A stretch of 33,290 nucleotides of DNA from Pseudotabrizicola sediminis. Lineage in GTDB: Bacteria > Pseudomonadota > Alphaproteobacteria > Rhodobacterales > Rhodobacteraceae. The notes below the pieces were generated by a model. It was not told the DNA's origin. It ran no database searches and saw only the letters and a list, made by a program, of their open reading frames with translations. Positions within the stretch are counted from its first letter, which is position 1, and the number at the start of each line of letters is the position of its first letter. Where the stretch lies: assembly GCF_004745575.1 (NCBI RefSeq), contig NZ_RPEM01000015.1, forward strand, positions 24,916-58,205, in the 5' to 3' direction. Both the position numbers and the translations under genes were made by a program. Of this stretch, positions 1 to 8,564 are shown piece by piece.

Positions 1-216
1 ACCTGTTTCCTCTGACAGTTCGCGGCGCAACCCGTCGATCAAATTTTCTCCGTCGGCGACGCCGCCGCCCGGGAAACTGAAGTCGTTATAGCGCTCGGTG
101 AATAGCAGCAGGATCGACCTCTCGCGCAAAACGATACCGCGCGCCGCACGTCTGGTAAGGATCGCACCCGTCGTGGTCTTTACGTCAGGATGTACGAGCT
201 TCTTGATCAGTCTCAT
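1..216 (-). CDS. Nudix hydrolase, N-terminal part (cut by window edge)
   Basis: Nudix proteins hydrolyse nucleoside diphosphates linked to another moiety, using divalent metal bound by the Nudix box. The first 72 residues are visible; the gene runs off the left edge. Near residues 50-72 the full box GX5EX7REUXEEXG can be read (GGGVADGE, then RRELSEETG), so the metal-binding glutamates are intact. The N-terminus begins MRLIKKLVHPD. I chose the ATG at 216 because a GGAG lies 9 nt upstream; in-frame ATGs at 225 and about 261 are possible alternatives. Substrate (NTP, NADH, ADP-ribose) cannot be told from this fragment. The family call is secure; the specific function is unknown. Confidence 0.85.
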   Translation of the reverse strand, partial: MRLIKKLVHPDVKTTTGAILTRRAARGIVLRERSILLLFTERYNDFSFPGGGVADGENLIDGLRRELSEETG

Positions 217-225
217 TGCATCCAT

Positions 226-1083
226 CTCCGTTGTGACACTGCCCGCACCATTGCCACTCATCGGAACGCTGCCAAAAGTAAATCACGGACGAGATGCCTG
301 TTTAATAAGGCAAGCTGCATGGAAAAGCTATAGTCTGCATATCCACGAGCCTATACCCCGACTTCACGCTTACATATCTCATTTATCTGCCAGTCGGTTA
401 CCGCATCCGCTGGCATGCCGACAACGATGCACCAGAACCGCCGAGAACGAAGACAGTTCAGGCCCGGTGCGCAGGCGCGGATTGTAATGGTGCAACGTCA
501 CCGTGGGCGCCGGCACGATCCCCATTTTGTAGACGTTCCAAGGTCGGTCGCAGGGCGGAAATGCGTCCTCGCAGACGATCTTGCAGGCTAAATGAACATC
601 AAGTCGCAAAATTTGCCACGATTTGTAGCTGTTGGAACAAGAAATCGCGGGGCTTCGGGCGCCTTTGCCGTAGGCTCGGTCCCAAGCGGGTTTACCGTTC
701 CAGAAGCCCAGACTGGACAGGGTTCCGGATTCGGACACGACAGGTGGCGCGGATGAAGGAACTTAGAGGCCATCGACCTCCGCCAAGCCCACACTGGAAA
801 CTTCGAGAAACACGGAGTTGGTTACAAATGTCTCGTTCTGCGCCAGAAAATGCCTTTAGTGACGTGGGTGTCCGTGCGCCGTGAAAGGTTTGAAATACCA
901 GCCCGATGTTGCGGGCAAATTTTCGTGTTACGCGAAGCATCAAAAATAGGTCGCGGCTGCCGCCGCGTGTTGGCTTTTCCAGAACGACGCCAGCCGTATT
1001 TTCGCACAGGTTCGGCCATCTTTGTAAACTCTTGCAGGTCGAGTAGCGGGCCTGAACGGTGTCACCGCGCCAGGACCAAACAC
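226..1083. other. Gene-poor stretch, no recognisable gene
   Basis: About 0.86 kb separates the Nudix gene from the ABC-F gene. Several open frames exist on both strands, but none gives a protein I recognise, their compositions are rich in Arg, Cys and Ser as expected of shadow frames, and none is preceded by a convincing ribosome binding site. No tRNA-like or strong hairpin structure was seen. It may be decayed coding sequence. Confidence 0.5.
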
Positions 1084-2934
1084 CTACTGCGCCAGGGCCT
1101 GCTCCAGTTTTTCCATTGCTTTGGTCCAAAGGGCTTCGCCCCGGTCAAGACCATCCATGACTTCAGCGTATTTCTTCTGCCAGGTTTCGGCTTGCGCCCC
1201 CATGTCGGGCTCATAGAGGCCGGGATCGGACAGTTTTACCGCCAACTGGTCGCGCATCTTGTTCAGCTTGGTCAAACGCGTCTCGCATTTGCGCACCTCT
1301 GCCCGCAAGGCGATGATCTCGTCGCGTGAGATACGGACAGGTGGGGCAGTTTTCGGCTTTTCGGTAGGCACGACAGGCGGATGCAGCATCTGCGCGCGAT
1401 AGTCTTCCAGATCATCCTCATACGGGGCAACCGTCCCGCCTTGCACAAGCCAGAGCCGGTCTGCGACCAGCCCCAGCAGATGCATGTCATGGCTGACAAG
1501 GATGATTGCACCGGTATATTGTGTAAGCGCCTCAACGAGTGCATCCCGGCCCTCGATGTCGAGATGGTTGGTCGGCTCATCAAGGATCAGAATATGCGGC
1601 GCGTCCAGTGTGGCAAGCAGCAGCGACAACCTCGCCTTTTCGCCACCGGACAACTGCATGGCAGTCGTTTCGACTTGATTTGCCGTCAGGCCAAAGCTGG
1701 CCAGCCTGGACCGTGCCCATGCCTGGCTGGCCTCGGGGCGCGCCATGGTCACGTGCTGCAATGGCGTTGCATCCGGATAAAGTTCGTCAATCTGATGCTG
1801 CGCGAAGTATCCGACGCGCAGCTTGGTGGCACGGGTCACGGTGCCGGCGCAGGGCGTCAGTTTCTCGGCCAGAAGTTTGGCGAGTGTCGATTTGCCCTCA
1901 CCATTCCGGCCCAGCAAAGCAATGCGGTCATCCTGATCAATCCTCAGATGCAGGCGCTGCAATACTGGCGGGCCACCGTAGCCGACGGCGGCACCGTCAA
2001 GATTGACGATAGGCGGTGACAAGGCTTCGGGTTCGGGAAAAATCAGACCCGGAACTTTCAGGCTGTCAGGCATCGCAACGGCGGTCATCCGCTCCAGCAT
2101 CTTCACGCGCGATTGCGCCTGCTTGGCCTTGTTTGCCTGATAACGAAAGCGGTCCACAAAGCCCTGCAAATGCGCGCGGCGCTCCTCGTATTTGCGGGCC
2201 TGCGCGGTTTGCACCGCGCGCTGTTCCATCCTTTGCCGTGCAAACTGGTCATACGGGCCCTGGAAATATGTCAGCTTCCGATCCTCGACATGCAGGATGG
2301 CCCCGACCGCATTGTTCAGCAAAGCACGGTCATGGCTGATGATGATGACCGTATGCGGATAACTTTGCAGATAGTTTTCCAGCCAGAACGTGCCTTCGAG
2401 ATCAAGATAGTTTGTCGGCTCATCCAGCAACGGCAGATGAGGCTGTGCAAACAGGATACCCGCGAGCGCGACCCGCATCCGCCAGCCGCCGGAGAACTCC
2501 GAACAGGCACGGTGCTGCGCCTGCGCATCAAAACCCAATCCTTTCAGGATCGCGCTGGCCCGCGCCTCGGCCGACCATGCATCAATGTCGGCGAGCCGAG
2601 TCTGCACGTTGGCAATGCGCATGGGATCGGTCGCGGTTTCCGCTTCGGCCATGAGGGCCGCACGCTCGGTATCCGCGTCCAACACCGTGTCGAGCAATGA
2701 CCGCGCGCTCGACGGCACCTCCTGATCGACGCAGCCGATGCGGCAGTTGGCGGGCAGATCAATCTGACCGCTCTCAAGGGGCAGTTCCCCCCGTATCAAG
2801 CGGAACAAAGTGGTCTTGCCCGTCCCGTTGCGCCCCACCAGACCAACCTTATGGCCCGTCGGTATATCGGCTGAAGCCTCGTGAAACAAAGGCACGCCAC
2901 CGATCGCATAAGTTGTCGCGGAGATTGTGAGCAT
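1084..2934 (-). CDS. ABC-F family ATPase (YheS/Uup-like)
   Basis: ABC-F proteins are soluble, have no membrane domain, and mostly act on the ribosome as translation factors or resistance proteins. This 616-residue protein has two ABC cassettes in tandem. Cassette 1 has Walker A GRNGTGKT at 34-41, signature FSGG at 147-150 and Walker B ending LLDEPTN at 169-175. Cassette 2 has Walker A GRNGEGKS at 342-349, signature LSGGEK at 428-433 and ILILDEPTNHLD at 448-459. Between them a charged linker (about 235-300) matches the ABC-F interdomain segment, and the C-terminal 80 residues are a charged helical tail typical of YheS/Uup. Length is normal. It is a single gene, with no close neighbour on its strand. 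The family is certain; whether it is YheS, Uup or another subgroup is not. Confidence 0.93.
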   Translation of the reverse strand: MLTISATTYAIGGVPLFHEASADIPTGHKVGLVGRNGTGKTTLFRLIRGELPLESGQIDLPANCRIGCVDQEVPSSARSLLDTVLDADTERAALMAEAETATDPMRIANVQTRLADIDAWSAEARASAILKGLGFDAQAQHRACSEFSGGWRMRVALAGILFAQPHLPLLDEPTNYLDLEGTFWLENYLQSYPHTVIIISHDRALLNNAVGAILHVEDRKLTYFQGPYDQFARQRMEQRAVQTAQARKYEERRAHLQGFVDRFRYQANKAKQAQSRVKMLERMTAVAMPDSLKVPGLIFPEPEALSPPIVNLDGAAVGYGGPPVLQRLHLRIDQDDRIALLGRNGEGKSTLAKLLAEKLTPCAGTVTRATKLRVGYFAQHQIDELYPDATPLQHVTMARPEASQAWARSRLASFGLTANQVETTAMQLSGGEKARLSLLLATLDAPHILILDEPTNHLDIEGRDALVEALTQYTGAIILVSHDMHLLGLVADRLWLVQGGTVAPYEDDLEDYRAQMLHPPVVPTEKPKTAPPVRISRDEIIALRAEVRKCETRLTKLNKMRDQLAVKLSDPGLYEPDMGAQAETWQKKYAEVMDGLDRGEALWTKAMEKLEQALAQ

Positions 2935-3152
2935 AGGTATTGGTCACAGATCGCGCGGCAAAGCTCAATCACTACGGTTTGTACGCGACATCAACCCGAT
3001 GCTGATTATGCTCGTGATCGCGCAGACCTATTGATCTGCGGTTGATGACCCCGCTCGGTTTACCTGATCGAAGAAAGGCGGGCCATAGGTCGGCCCGGCG
3101 CCCTTTCGCAGCCAGTCGGGTGAGCGCGATACCTTGGAGGAATCACCAATGA

Positions 3153-3176
3153 GTGCGACGTCAATCTCCGTCGCAC
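3153..3176. repeat. Perfect 8-bp inverted repeat (hairpin)
   Basis: GTGCGACG (3153-3160) and CGTCGCAC (3169-3176) are perfectly complementary across an 8-nt loop. The repeat begins just after a GGAGG-ATG pair. There is no T-run, so it does not look like an intrinsic terminator. Its role is unknown; operator, RNA hairpin or element end are all possible. Confidence 0.5.
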
Positions 3177-3672
3177 GCTCTGCTAGGTGCCAGCGTGATA
3201 ATGCACTGGCGGCAAGCCATTCGGCTGAGAACGCGAGGCCAAGGTTGCACGCCGTCTTGGTGTCAAGCGAGCCAAGCCGGACATGGCGCAGTACATTGCG
3301 GTGAACATCGGATGTGGGTCGATGTGGCCAACTTCCGAACCGAAATGCCTGCGTCCAGTGCGGCCAGATGCACGGGCGCTAATCCGTTGCCTGCCCGCCC
3401 GCAAGTTTTCGAGGTCTCTCAGGGCCACGGTGGCGAAGATGTCGTGGTTCGAACCGTTGCCGATCCATATTCAGATGTACAAGAACATGACAGCACAGCG
3501 TTTCAGAAAACTGGACGCCGCGGCTCTGCGCGCGAAGGCGCATACGCTGATTGGCTTGACTGACACGTTCAAGCTATTGGACCCTGATATCAGGCCAAGT
3601 TGGCTTCCAGCGCGGCCTTGTTGATGTTGATTGACTTACTGACCGCCGACCGTCCTATCCAAATAGCTTTAA

Positions 3673-3707
3673 CCAAATCTAACACATGTTGATGTGATCG
3701 CATTTGG
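3673..3707 (-). terminator. Nested inverted repeat after the E2 gene
   Basis: CCAAAT (3673-3678) pairs with ATTTGG (3702-3707), and inside it CACAT (3683-3687) pairs with ATGTG (3692-3696) across a GTTG loop. It lies 10 bp beyond the stop of the minus-strand dehydrogenase operon, where a terminator would be expected. The stem is AT-rich and there is no clean U-run, so it may only stabilise the 3' end. Confidence 0.3.
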
Positions 3708-3717
3708 CTTTCGAAAA

Positions 3718-4938
3718 TTAACCAAAAAGCATCTCCTCGACGATGGCCTCAGCACCCAAGTGTGGCAAATGCCCTGCGCCAGCGCGCAGATGGATGGCCG
3801 CGCGAACCGGCAGGCGCGCGCTGTCCTGCCAGTCAAGCACGGCGTCTGCGGTGCCGAAAAGCGCTCGGACCGGCGTGGCGATGGCGTCAAGCTCGTCGGC
3901 GATGTCGATCTGCTGCACTCCGCCAGTAGACAATTCCCGTGCAAGAGCCAGCTGCGATGCCCGGTGCTTGCGCAGCATCGCAAGTTCCAGACCCAGCGCA
4001 GCATCCGAAATCGGCCCCGCCCCGAGTATGGACATGCCACGCCGCAGCGCCGCCGGGGTCTCGGCATTGCATAGAATGTCGAGGAAAAGCTGGTTCATCC
4101 GTGGCCCCAGCCCCGCAGGGGCCAAAAGCACGAGCCGCTTTACCCGGTCGCCAAATCGGCACGCCAACCGAGTAGCAAGGATTGCTCCCATCGAGTGACC
4201 GACCAGATACAGATCACCGGTTGGCGCTGTGGCGTCGATCAGATCTGCAAGGCCGCCCTCGATCTGCGCAAGTCCAGAAGCATCCGGACTGTCGCCGTGC
4301 CCCGGGAGATCGGGTGCCAATACCTGCACGCCCGCCCGCGCAAGGCGGGCCGACAGCCCGACAAAGGCTGAACGTGTGGAAAATAGGCCATGCAGCAACA
4401 AGACTGTCCCCGCCTCCGCCCCGGCCGCTTGCCGGTCGCAAGCCATACCTGCGATGCGTGGTTTGACCTGTCGTGCTGTCTCCACATCTGCGCCCGTCAC
4501 CCGACCACGGGGGCCTGTGCCTGCAACGGATTGGAGATCGAGCTTTGACCCTTGCGCCATCCGTCGCGCACGCGGGCTGGCGCGCAGGTTCGGACCGGCA
4601 GACGCCGCGGCGGTTGGCGGTTTCTTCGGAACGTCGACCACTGTAGGAATGGCCGGGAGTTCAGTCAGACCCTCTTTTGGCAGCAGTGCCGCTACTGTGT
4701 CGCTTTCAACCTCGGCAATCACTTGGCCGATCTCGACTATATCACCCGGGCCAACCAGATGCGCCCGCATCACGCCCGAAGCCAGCGCTGGAACCTCTAC
4801 GACCGTCTTGTCGGTTTCCACTTCCAGCAAGACATCGCCACGAGCATAGGTCTGGCCGGGTGCAACGAGCCAATCGGTGACCCGAGCCTCTTCCATGGTT
4901 TCACCAAGGCGCGGCAGGGTCAGAACGGTCAGGCCCAT
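3718..4938 (-). CDS. acoC: Acetoin-dehydrogenase-type E2: lipoyl domain plus alpha/beta hydrolase
   Basis: Likely E2 of a TPP-dependent acyloin/2-oxo-acid dehydrogenase complex: its swinging lipoyl arm takes the acyl group from E1 and passes it to CoA. The 406 residues read as a lipoyl domain (1-80, lipoyl-lysine K44 in the motif ETDKTVVEV), an Ala/Pro linker, an E3-binding-type segment (about 118-155, RASPRARRMAQ to GRVTGADVE), then an alpha/beta hydrolase fold (about 177-406) in place of the usual acyltransferase domain. The hydrolase part has HG (oxyanion), GHSMG with nucleophile S249, a likely acid D365 and base H390 or H393. This architecture is that of AcoC of acetoin dehydrogenases. 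It overlaps the E1 beta gene by 10 bp. No E3 (lipoamide dehydrogenase) gene is in the window. True substrate is unknown. Confidence 0.88.
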   Translation of the reverse strand: MGLTVLTLPRLGETMEEARVTDWLVAPGQTYARGDVLLEVETDKTVVEVPALASGVMRAHLVGPGDIVEIGQVIAEVESDTVAALLPKEGLTELPAIPTVVDVPKKPPTAAASAGPNLRASPRARRMAQGSKLDLQSVAGTGPRGRVTGADVETARQVKPRIAGMACDRQAAGAEAGTVLLLHGLFSTRSAFVGLSARLARAGVQVLAPDLPGHGDSPDASGLAQIEGGLADLIDATAPTGDLYLVGHSMGAILATRLACRFGDRVKRLVLLAPAGLGPRMNQLFLDILCNAETPAALRRGMSILGAGPISDAALGLELAMLRKHRASQLALARELSTGGVQQIDIADELDAIATPVRALFGTADAVLDWQDSARLPVRAAIHLRAGAGHLPHLGAEAIVEEMLFG

Positions 4939-5921
4939 TGCGGTGCCTCCCGCCGCACCAGCCAGCGTGCGGCGTCAGCGATCAGCCCTGCCGATGGGAT
5001 TGACCCGCGCTCTAGTGCGGGTGAGACAGGGATCGGAATATCCTCACCGCCAATGCGCAGCACCGGTTCCTCAAGCCAATCGAAACACCGCTCGCCGATC
5101 CGTGCAGCGATGTCTGAGGCGACTGACCCGGTGACAACAGCCTCGGTTACAATCATGGCGCGACCCGTCCGCGCGACCGACGCAAAGATCATGGCATCGT
5201 CAAGAGGGTTGAGACAGCGCAGGTCAATCACCTCTGCCGTGATGCCCACATCAGCCAACGCCGCTGCCGCCGCCAGCGCCTCGTGCACCATTCGGGACCA
5301 TGTCACAATCGTCAGGTCATCTCCGGCACGGCGCACCAGCGGCGCGCCCCACGGTGCCTCTGGTTCCGCTGTGATGTCGCCCTTCAGTGTGTACAGCCCC
5401 TTATGTTCGATGAAGACTACCGGGTCGGGCTGCTCCAGCGCTTGGCGCAACAGGTGATAGGCGTCAGAGACGCTGGCGGGCATGACAAGCCGTAGGCCCG
5501 GAACATGCAGCATCCATGCCTCAAGGCTTTGGGAATGTTGCGCCGCCGCCGACCGGCCCGTGCCGCCTTGCGTGCGCAACACCATGGGCACGCCGATCTG
5601 GCCCCCGAACATGTATCGGCTTTTCGCCGCCTGATTGGCCAGTTGGTCCATCGCCATGCCGATGAAATCGACATACATCAGCTCTGCAACAGGGCGTAGG
5701 CCGGTCATTGCCGCTCCGATGGCCGCACCTATGATTGCGGGTTCGGAAATCGGCGCATCCATGACACGATGCGCGCCAAACATGTCGATCAGACCCTTGG
5801 TCACGCCATAGGCACCACCGTAAAGCCCCACCTCCTCGCCCAAAAGGATAATGTCGGAGTCTGCCTGCATGCCGTCGATCAAGGCCTGACGAAGCGCCTC
5901 TCGATAGGTGGTCTGAGTCAT
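4929..5921 (-). CDS. acoB: TPP-dependent dehydrogenase E1 beta (acetoin-type)
   Basis: The beta subunit of the E1 heterotetramer activates thiamine diphosphate and helps transfer the acyl group to the lipoyl arm of E2. The 330-residue protein has the transketolase pyrimidine-domain pattern: LLGEEVG near 27-32, DAPISE with the TPP-activating glutamate E60, the AQHSQSLEAW segment with H129 near the active site, and the C-terminal transketolase domain (about 195-320). Length is typical of PdhB/AcoB. The start overlaps the stop of E1 alpha by ATGA, so the two subunits are translationally coupled. AcoB is favoured over PdhB because the partner E2 is the hydrolase-fold AcoC type and a kinase gene is in the same operon. 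Confidence 0.9.
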   Translation of the reverse strand: MTQTTYREALRQALIDGMQADSDIILLGEEVGLYGGAYGVTKGLIDMFGAHRVMDAPISEPAIIGAAIGAAMTGLRPVAELMYVDFIGMAMDQLANQAAKSRYMFGGQIGVPMVLRTQGGTGRSAAAQHSQSLEAWMLHVPGLRLVMPASVSDAYHLLRQALEQPDPVVFIEHKGLYTLKGDITAEPEAPWGAPLVRRAGDDLTIVTWSRMVHEALAAAAALADVGITAEVIDLRCLNPLDDAMIFASVARTGRAMIVTEAVVTGSVASDIAARIGERCFDWLEEPVLRIGGEDIPIPVSPALERGSIPSAGLIADAARWLVRREAPQWA

Positions 5922-6943
5922 GGGGCGGCCTCATACAAGATCGCGCGCAGGCGGTCGGCCTGGGCAAAGGGAGCGGGGGTGCCGGGGGCGTAGACGTCCT
6001 CAAACATCGTCTGCATTCCGGGCGCGGGTGCCGCGATAGCAGAAGCAAGGGCGGCGTCCATTTCGGTGGCGGCCTCGGCGTCGATACGGTCAAGGTCGGC
6101 AGGGCTGACCTGATCTTCGGCATCAAGGGTGGCGCGGGCACGGGCAACGGGATCGCGCAAGCGCCCTTCGGCCTCTTCCTCGGGAGTTCGGTACGGGCTT
6201 TTGTCCATGCGGGCATGGCCAAAAAAGCGGAAGGCCGAAATTTCAAGAAACCCGGGCTGCCCGCTGCGCGCGCTTGCCATCAATGTATGAGCCGCCTGAT
6301 AAACGCTTTCAACATCCGCGCCATCCACCGTTTCGCCCGCAAGACCAAAGGCCCGTGCGCGTTCGGCAAAGGCTACCCGCCCTGCCGAACGGTCAACCCG
6401 CGTGCCCATGCCATACTGATTATTGATACAGCAAAACAGCACCGGCAGATGCCACAGGGCCGCCATGTTCATCGACTCGTAGAGGATGCCTTGCGACATC
6501 GCCCCGTCGCCAAAGAATGCGACCGAGACATGATCCTGCCTACGGTTCCGGGCAGTGATGCCCGCGCCAACCACATGAGGGATACCACCGCCGACAATGG
6601 CATTGGCCCCAAGATGCCCCAGCGCACGGTCAGCGATGTGCATCGACCCCCCCTTACCGCGGCAATAGCCGGTTTCCTTGCCTGCGATCTCGGCCATCAT
6701 CCGGGCAGGGTCTGCCCCCCGGCCCAAAAAGACCCCATGCCCACGGTGGTGGGTGGTAAAGGTATCGCCAGCGCGCATCAGATCGGTCAGGCCCACTACG
6801 CCTTCTTCCCCGATCGACAGGTGCAGCATTGACCCTGCACTTTCGCCCTTGAGGAATAATTCGCCCACCCGTTCCTCGAACGTCCGAATCCGTCGCATCA
6901 TGCGATATCGGGCGACGGCGCCGCTGTTTGTTCTTTCGGTCAT
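5918..6943 (-). CDS. acoA: TPP-dependent dehydrogenase E1 alpha (acetoin-type)
   Basis: This alpha subunit binds the diphosphate of TPP and starts decarboxylation or acyloin cleavage of the substrate. The 341 residues show the E1 alpha pattern: R-x-FEERV near 20-26, HLSIGEE at 41-47, HHRGHG at 65-70, and the TPP/Mg motif from GDGA (145-148) to NNQYG (174-178). YCRGKGGSMH (93-102) is the conserved loop of this family. The C-terminus is normal. The start ATG overlaps the stop of the upstream FGGY kinase (ATGA at 6940-6943), so kinase, E1 alpha, E1 beta and E2 form one coupled operon. Cofactor use is certain from the motif; the substrate (acetoin, a 2-oxo acid, or another acyloin) is not. Confidence 0.92.
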   Translation of the reverse strand: MTERTNSGAVARYRMMRRIRTFEERVGELFLKGESAGSMLHLSIGEEGVVGLTDLMRAGDTFTTHHRGHGVFLGRGADPARMMAEIAGKETGYCRGKGGSMHIADRALGHLGANAIVGGGIPHVVGAGITARNRRQDHVSVAFFGDGAMSQGILYESMNMAALWHLPVLFCCINNQYGMGTRVDRSAGRVAFAERARAFGLAGETVDGADVESVYQAAHTLMASARSGQPGFLEISAFRFFGHARMDKSPYRTPEEEAEGRLRDPVARARATLDAEDQVSPADLDRIDAEAATEMDAALASAIAAPAPGMQTMFEDVYAPGTPAPFAQADRLRAILYEAAP

Positions 6944-8433
6944 TGGACCTCTCGCAGGGGTTTTAGCGCATCATAGGCTGCGCGATATCGGTCATAGATC
7001 GGGGCATAGGCGGCATGGGCCGCAGCATCGGGTGTGATCGTGCGTGCGACGCGCACCATAGCGGCGCAGCCATCCTCGATACAGTCAAAGCGGCCTGCCC
7101 CTGTTGCGGCCAAAATTGCCGAACCAAGGGCGCAGGCCTCGGTTTCTTGGGTCAGAGTCAAAGGCACGCCCAAGGTATCGGCATGGACCTGCAACCAAAA
7201 TTCCGACCGTGTTGCCCCACCTGCAACGACAATCCGGCGCGGCTCGAAAGCATCACCGAAGCTGTCCACGATCATTCGTGTGCCAAAACAGACCGATTCC
7301 ACCAGCGCGCGATAAATATGGGCAGGCGTGTGTTTCAGAGTCAGGCCGGTGATCGCCCCCCGTGCCAGCGCGTCTGTATGCGGTGTGCGGTTGCCTTGGA
7401 AATGATCAACAGCCAGCAACCCCTCGGCACCCGGCTGCAAGGCGGCGGCGGTTGCGTTCAGGGTATCAAAGTCCATATGCTCTGCAAAATTCCTTTTGAA
7501 CCAGGCGATGACCGATCCGGTTGAGGTCTGCCCACCCTCGATCACTTGCTTTCCTGGATAAACGCAATCGGAATAGGTGCCCCAGACACCGCGTGCATGT
7601 GCTGGGCGCAATGCGATGCCAAGGTGCAAATGGCTGGACCCGGTGATCAGTGCCAAGTCGCCGGGTTCGTTTACCCCAAGCCCGATCATTCCAATAAAGG
7701 CATCTGCCCCCCCCTGAACGACCAATGTACCCACCCGAAGGCCAAGATGCGCAGCGGCCTGCGCCGAGAGTCCATCAATTACCTCCCCGGGGCCTACGAT
7801 GGTCGCCGGCCATTTGGCCATCAGATCGGCCAGATCCAGCCGCGCAAGCATCTGCGCGGGCCAACCGCCATGGTCTCTTTGCCAGTGCCAGCGCATCGAG
7901 ATGTTGTTGCGCGACGCACACCAGCGACCCGTCAGTCGGTAATTCAACCAGTCCTGATACTCGCATATCCGGTCTGCGCGGGCATAGATTTCCGGCTGAT
8001 GTCGCTTGATCCACAGCGCCTTTGGGATCATCCATTCCGGACTGACCGGGCCGCCTCCCCCACCATTGATCCGTAAGGCCGGATCGCCGCAGGCAGCCAC
8101 CTCATCCGCTTCTCGGTGTGCGCGCACGTCCATCCACAACAACGCGGAGCGCAGCGGCATGCCATCGGCCGTGCAGGCCACCACGGTGCAGGATGTCGTG
8201 TCCGCAGCCAGCGCAATAATCTGATCCGCCCCGACGCTTGCGGCGGCAAGGGCCGCCCTTACCGCGTCTGCCGCCGCCTGCCACCAATCGTCAGGCGCCT
8301 GCTCCGCCTGCGCAGGGGCGGGGTATTGGGTGGCATAGCTGGCCTTTCCGATGCCGATTGACCGACCATCCAGATCAACGACATGCGCCCTCAACCCTTC
8401 GGTGCCGCCATCTATCCCGATCACGTATCCCAT
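6940..8433 (-). CDS. FGGY-family carbohydrate kinase (ribulokinase-like)
   Basis: FGGY kinases phosphorylate ketoses, polyols or related sugars with ATP. From the ATG at 8433 the protein has 497 residues; that start is preferred over 8496 because a GAGG lies 7 nt upstream and the phosphate-1 motif GIDGGTEG follows at residues 6-13. Other marks are the DTTSCTVV segment (reminiscent of ribulokinase DxTxxTV), LITGSSHLHLG and GGQTSTGS in the middle, and the adenosine motif VVAGGATRSEFW late in the protein. These features sit closer to ribulokinase-like members than to LsrK, by eye. It heads the operon with the E1/E2 complex and shares a divergent promoter with a SorC regulator. Likely substrate class is a pentulose or deoxypentulose, which is an inference. 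Confidence 0.88.
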   Translation of the reverse strand: MGYVIGIDGGTEGLRAHVVDLDGRSIGIGKASYATQYPAPAQAEQAPDDWWQAAADAVRAALAAASVGADQIIALAADTTSCTVVACTADGMPLRSALLWMDVRAHREADEVAACGDPALRINGGGGGPVSPEWMIPKALWIKRHQPEIYARADRICEYQDWLNYRLTGRWCASRNNISMRWHWQRDHGGWPAQMLARLDLADLMAKWPATIVGPGEVIDGLSAQAAAHLGLRVGTLVVQGGADAFIGMIGLGVNEPGDLALITGSSHLHLGIALRPAHARGVWGTYSDCVYPGKQVIEGGQTSTGSVIAWFKRNFAEHMDFDTLNATAAALQPGAEGLLAVDHFQGNRTPHTDALARGAITGLTLKHTPAHIYRALVESVCFGTRMIVDSFGDAFEPRRIVVAGGATRSEFWLQVHADTLGVPLTLTQETEACALGSAILAATGAGRFDCIEDGCAAMVRVARTITPDAAAHAAYAPIYDRYRAAYDALKPLREVQ

Positions 8434-8564
8434 GACACGCCTCTCTGTCGCCGCAGGTGCAATGCTGCATTGCAATATTGTGCAGTCTACGCACAAATGT
8501 AAATTTATTCATTGACCGGCGAATTAGTCAATAGTTAGATGCAGTCGACAATTGGTGAATCTCA
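8434..8564. promoter_or_regulatory. Divergent promoter region with three dyads
   Basis: This 131-bp AT-rich gap separates the FGGY kinase and SorC genes and should carry both promoters. Three candidate protein-binding sites are visible: CTGCA-N11-TGCAG (8465-8485) around the palindrome CAATATTG; ATTGAC-N10-GTCAAT (8511-8532); and GACAATTG (8547-8554), only 10 bp before the regulator's start. GACAATTG recurs twice just downstream of the regulator gene. SorC regulators typically bind such dyads and respond to a phosphorylated sugar. Exact promoter elements were not assigned. Confidence 0.6.

Larger units (their letters stand above)
2935..3717. other. Intergenic region, possibly decayed
   Basis: About 0.78 kb without a recognisable gene. 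A GGAGG (3136-3140) precedes an ATG at 3149 that opens a frame of about 51 codons with no recognisable product, and that start overlaps a perfect 8-bp inverted repeat (3153-3176). Longer open frames at 3153-3624 have no family resemblance. The stretch could be a worn mobile-element remnant, but no transposase motif or terminal repeat pair was found. Confidence 0.45.

Noticed and set aside
98-1329. Several open frames of 65-159 codons on both strands left of the ABC-F gene
   Set aside because: They overlap the Nudix or ABC-F genes in other frames or have no family resemblance, no clear ribosome binding site and unlikely composition.
3065-3105. Short GGGCC/GGCCC repeat as terminator of a gene
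   Set aside because: The stem is only 5 bp with no T-run and no gene ends next to it.
6940-8433. LsrK orthologue
   Set aside because: The N-terminal and middle motifs (DTTSCTVV, TGSSHLHLG) fit ribulokinase-like FGGY proteins better than LsrK.
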